Assembly (NCBI GenBank): GCA_031276815.1
Contig: JAISMJ010000096.1
Coordinates: 1-38,794, forward strand
DNA: 38,794 nucleotides
Source of the DNA: Treponema sp.
GTDB taxonomy: Bacteria; Spirochaetota; Spirochaetia; Treponematales; Breznakiellaceae
Direction of reading: 5' to 3'
This document shows positions 36,289 to 38,794 of the stretch, in pieces. Made by a program: the position numbers and the translations under genes. The notes below the pieces were generated by a model. That model made no database searches. It had not been told where the DNA came from and saw only the letters and a program-made list of their open reading frames with translations. Each line of letters opens with the position of its first letter. Position 1 is the stretch's first letter.

Positions 36289-38012
36289 CTGGTCCGAAAG
36301 CGCCTTACAATACGCGCTGATTTTTTTCGCACATGTTCATCAACCGCCGGAAATTGGGCGTTTATCTTTTTTTGAAGCTGGGTCTTGAACACCGACGTCC
36401 CGATTCCCATTCCCGCCTTTACCAACTGCTCGAAAATCTTATTGATGAAGGGACTCAGAATAAAAATAAGATACAGATTCGGCACACAGGCTATGGTGCC
36501 GAAAAAGCCGTGCGCCCTCGTGAAAAACGTATACGCCAACATACCGAGGGTTCCGAATTCAGCCGGAATCTTGAAGTTTTTATCCCAAGGCACAAGTCCG
36601 GTTACGGTCAAATGCCCTCCTTCCTGCCGCGGCATGGGAAGCTGCACTCCGTCAAGAGCCCGGGTGATGCTGTTGCGGATTTGGTTTTCCGCATCAGAGA
36701 ATTCCTTTAATAAGAAATTGTTAATTTCATTCTGAACGCCTCCCAGTAATTGATTGGGATGATTCAACTGTTCGCTGGTCGCATGTTGAATTTGTATATT
36801 CACTTCATCCTGTATGTTGCCGTATAAATTCGACCATTTGTCCAGAATGTTTCCTTCCAGACGGCGGATTTCGCTTTGATTGCTTCGTATTACCCGCTCT
36901 ACCTCGCGTTCAACTTCCCGTATACGCGCGTGCGCGCTGTCTCTGAGTGCGGCGCGTTCTTGCGCGTCATGCACCCTGCTGAACTCCACCGCTTCTTTGC
37001 ATCGGGCTTGCAGGGTCTTTGCCGCGCTGCCGATACGCCGTGAGACGGCGGCTTCACGGGCGGCTTGCAGTCCGGTGTTGATATACTGCTCAAGGGCTGT
37101 GCGGAACTGTTCAAACGCTCCGGGCGCGGCGGCTTCGTCTTTACAGGAAAGCGCGAAAATCCGCGTGCTGACGCCCATTTCCGAGAGCATATTCCGGCGC
37201 GATGCGATAAACCCTTCCCGTTCTTCCAACGGAACCTCGTCAATCTTGTTCACAACGACAAACAATTTTTCCGTCTTTCCGGTCTTTTGCAGCATTTCAA
37301 TGAATCGTTTATCGTGTTTTGCAGGCGGGTAATTATCGGTGACCAGAATCACCGCATCGGCGTTTTTAACCGCTTCTTCGGTTAACGCCGCCGCTTCTTC
37401 TGAGGCTTCCAGCCCGGGCGTGTCAATCAACAGGGCGCCGTGTTTAAGGATGTCCGCGTGAACGCCGGCAAACACATTGAACACCGGCGGGTCTTCGGGG
37501 ATGGACGCGATTTTCTCTAACGTAATCTTGTGCATATTGTCCTGAAAATCGTGATAACACGCCCATTCTTTGTCTTCCCCGGCGGCATACTGAAGCCATG
37601 CAAGGGTTTTGGTGGTTTCCCCATTTCGAGTTTTCAATATATTCCGTTCCAGCAGTTTGTTGAGCAGCGTTGACTTTCCCGTATTAAAACATCCGGCAAA
37701 AAGCACGGTGAACGAATCATCGTTAATCTGCTCAATGATAGACTTGACCATAGAGACGTATTCAGGCACTTCGAGAGCTTTTGCCGTGTTTTCCAGCAGT
37801 TTTATCTTATGATCAAGATGTTCGGAGACCGGAATATTGAGATGCGGGAATTCCCACCCTCCGGACGGCTTCTCTTCCGGCGATTCCAGGGGAAACTGTT
37901 CCTTGAGCCAGCCGTTCACCACGTTTCCGCCTCCCATGACGGCTCCGCCCGCTTGTTTTGCCATTGAAACGGTTTTACGTCCCGCTTCAAACACTAATGA
38001 TGGATTTATCAT
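36252..38012 (-). CDS. Dynamin-like GTPase 1 with membrane segment
   Basis: A 586-residue dynamin-like GTPase. A Gly-rich N-terminal stretch (about 1-35) precedes a helical part. G1 is GCFNTGKS (107-114), G2 lies in NGETTKT (130-136), G3 is LLIDTPGLEASEE (DTPG 197-200) and G4 is NKID (255-258). Residues 310-470 are charged helices, and one strongly hydrophobic hairpin (about 490-540: LGMLAYTFFTRAHGFFGTIA onward) should insert into the membrane. The Arg/Lys-rich end stays in the cytoplasm. Strong ribosome site AAGGAGG. Its start overlaps the 42-codon ORF by 26 bp. First of three dynamin genes in a row. Confidence 0.9.
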   Translation of the reverse strand: MINPSLVFEAGRKTVSMAKQAGGAVMGGGNVVNGWLKEQFPLESPEEKPSGGWEFPHLNIPVSEHLDHKIKLLENTAKALEVPEYVSMVKSIIEQINDDSFTVLFAGCFNTGKSTLLNKLLERNILKTRNGETTKTLAWLQYAAGEDKEWACYHDFQDNMHKITLEKIASIPEDPPVFNVFAGVHADILKHGALLIDTPGLEASEEAAALTEEAVKNADAVILVTDNYPPAKHDKRFIEMLQKTGKTEKLFVVVNKIDEVPLEEREGFIASRRNMLSEMGVSTRIFALSCKDEAAAPGAFEQFRTALEQYINTGLQAAREAAVSRRIGSAAKTLQARCKEAVEFSRVHDAQERAALRDSAHARIREVEREVERVIRSNQSEIRRLEGNILDKWSNLYGNIQDEVNIQIQHATSEQLNHPNQLLGGVQNEINNFLLKEFSDAENQIRNSITRALDGVQLPMPRQEGGHLTVTGLVPWDKNFKIPAEFGTLGMLAYTFFTRAHGFFGTIACVPNLYLIFILSPFINKIFEQLVKAGMGIGTSVFKTQLQKKINAQFPAVDEHVRKKSARIVRRFRTRWSESDVKQPVQ

Positions 38013-38115
38013 TGTTATCCTCCTTAAAAAATATATTCACGTTCTGTTTCTCAAAAGCATCGCTGCTTTCCTGTACAGACAGACCGCGATGCAAGACCAT
38101 GTTATTATCAGCCAT
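37987..38115 (-). CDS. Small ORF overlapping the start of GTPase 1 (42 codons)
   Basis: ATG 38115 follows AAGGA and the frame runs into the start of GTPase 1, ending 26 bp inside it. The product opens MADNNMVLHRGLSVQESSD and continues AFEKQNVNIFFK, hydrophilic with one likely helix and a short strand. The overlap and ribosome site support a coupled small protein, but I do not know the family. It lies 4 bp after the zinc-ribbon ORF. Confidence 0.45.
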   Translation of the reverse strand: MADNNMVLHRGLSVQESSDAFEKQNVNIFFKEDNNDKSIISV

Positions 38116-38119
38116 TTCC

Positions 38120-38230
38120 TTACTCCTCTTTGCGCCATTGGCACATTCCGCCCTTCACACAGGGCGAATCCAGCGGCTTATGCTCCCCGCTGATGATGCT
38201 TCCGCATTTTGAACATCTCCATCTTCCCAT
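38120..38230 (-). CDS. Tiny zinc-ribbon protein (36 residues)
   Basis: From ATG 38230 (GAGG just upstream) the product is 36 residues with four cysteines: C6 and C9 in WRCSKCGS, then C24 and C30 in SPCVKGGMCQW. That is a minimal zinc ribbon. An in-frame ATG six codons earlier is also possible. The W-R-C-x-K-C-G opening resembles small zinc ribbons found in spirochaetes and other bacteria near genes of unknown function; this is recall, not a search. It sits between the TPR gene and the dynamin genes in the same direction. Confidence 0.6.
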   Translation of the reverse strand: MGRWRCSKCGSIISGEHKPLDSPCVKGGMCQWRKEE

Positions 38231-38257
38231 ACATACCTCTTTTCGCATATAAACGTA

Positions 38258-38317
38258 CTATCGTTTAACCGGCTTAACGCCTCTATCTCCCATGCGGCTA
38301 CCGTTTACTATGATCAT
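38258..38317 (-). CDS. Very small ORF after the TPR gene (19 codons)
   Basis: GGAGG lies 4 nt before ATG 38317, the best ribosome site of the small ORFs here. The frame reads MIIVNGSRMGDRGVKPVKR and stops at 38258. CCTCC near 38332 can pair with GGAGG, so the ribosome site may be masked by a 5-bp hairpin that also spans the TPR stop codon. It may be a leader peptide or a degraded gene start. Confidence 0.3.
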   Translation of the reverse strand: MIIVNGSRMGDRGVKPVKR

Positions 38318-38329
38318 GCAACCTCCAAT

Positions 38330-38794
38330 TCAGGGAGGCTGATCCGTCTTATAGTAGTGGCTTATCCATATTGCTTCATTATTATCCGCAGTAGCCTTAT
38401 CATACTCACCTATGCTTGCATAGGCTTGTCCCCGCAAGGCGTACGCCTCTGCATAATTGGGCTTTATCCCTATGGCTTCCGAGAAATCCGCAATAGCCTT
38501 GTTATACTCTTTTTTGTTGCGATAGGCATTGCCCCGGCTGGCGTACGCTCCCGCATAATTGGGATTAAGCCATATCGCTTTGTCATACTCCGCGATAGCC
38601 GTGTCATATTCCGCTATGCTTGCATAGGCTTGTCCCCGTAAGGCATACGCCCATGCATAATCAGGCTTGATCCGTATTGCTTCGGTATAATCCGCTATGG
38701 CTATGTCATACTCCGCTTTGTTGTAGTAGGCTTCGCCCCAGCTAGTATACCCCCACATAGCTTTGTCATACTCCGCTTTATTGTAGTAGGCGTT
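38330..38794 (-). CDS. Tetratricopeptide-repeat protein, 5' end outside window
   Basis: The frame is open to the right edge, so the N-terminus is missing. At least three full 34-residue TPR motifs are visible, with nearly identical copies of the type YDKAIADYTEAIRIKPDYA followed by AYALRGQAYASI. The corresponding DNA forms 102-bp direct repeats, prone to change in copy number. Near the right edge one motif is shortened: the sequence passes from AEYDKAM straight to WGYTSWGEAYYNKAEYD, about half a unit, which suggests a deletion between repeats. Function is protein-protein binding; it ends DQPP just before the small ORFs of the dynamin gene cluster and may share their transcript. Confidence 0.8.
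   Translation of the reverse strand, partial: NAYYNKAEYDKAMWGYTSWGEAYYNKAEYDIAIADYTEAIRIKPDYAWAYALRGQAYASIAEYDTAIAEYDKAIWLNPNYAGAYASRGNAYRNKKEYNKAIADFSEAIGIKPNYAEAYALRGQAYASIGEYDKATADNNEAIWISHYYKTDQPP

Overview
The window reads as chromosomal DNA of a spirochaete, most likely a Treponema of the termite-gut type. This rests on the moderate GC of the housekeeping genes, a spirochaete/mitochondrial-type EF-G (HIDSGKTT in the P-loop), a fibronectin-III lipoprotein, a phage-tail-collar remnant and short-motif repeats. The genus is inference. Apart from a very AT-rich O-acyltransferase cut by the left edge, the left 32 kb is mainly core genes separated by unusual intergenic DNA.

Layout. 1-2.5 kb: acyltransferase end, unrecognised DNA, a 21-bp repeat array and a mosaic of two decayed genes. 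2.5-10.8 kb, minus strand: RluD with a membrane protein, slipin with a YtrA-type GntR regulator, lipoate ligase, a coiled-coil/nuclease-like protein, and the c-di-AMP phosphodiesterase PgpH with PhoH. 11-13.8 kb, plus strand: EF-G coupled to a RecA/KaiC-like ATPase, then the stump of a HAD phosphatase. 14.2-14.7 kb: second 21-bp array. 14.9-17.5 kb: ClpB. 17.5-18.5 kb: a strong promoter, a 25-codon ORF with a run of 15 C, and a structured leader before the lipoprotein at 18.5-20.6 kb. 20.7-21.1 kb: third 21-bp array. 21.2-25.5 kb, plus strand: PolA, CoaE and a SPOR protein. 25.7-32.7 kb, minus strand: MurC with a LysM lipoprotein, then a FIST sensor with a very large hybrid kinase ending in a diguanylate cyclase.

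From 38.8 down to 32.9 kb the minus strand holds a gene string that looks like one system: a TPR protein, three very small ORFs (one a four-cysteine zinc ribbon), a dynamin-like GTPase, a 47-codon ORF, and two more dynamin-like GTPases. Two of the GTPases have membrane-active hydrophobic segments and the third looks soluble. This is the best candidate for an undescribed system of proteins.

The best candidate for an undescribed DNA element is the set of three intergenic arrays. All have a 21-bp period (two helical turns) and a dyad-symmetric or hairpin core, but their sequences are unrelated. In the second and third arrays the units combine core variants with a small set of discrete spacers. 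A further pattern is that clpB, polA, the GntR gene and the FIST gene each have a near-consensus sigma-70 promoter whose -10 box lies only 6-9 nt from the ATG with no Shine-Dalgarno site, which predicts leaderless mRNAs.
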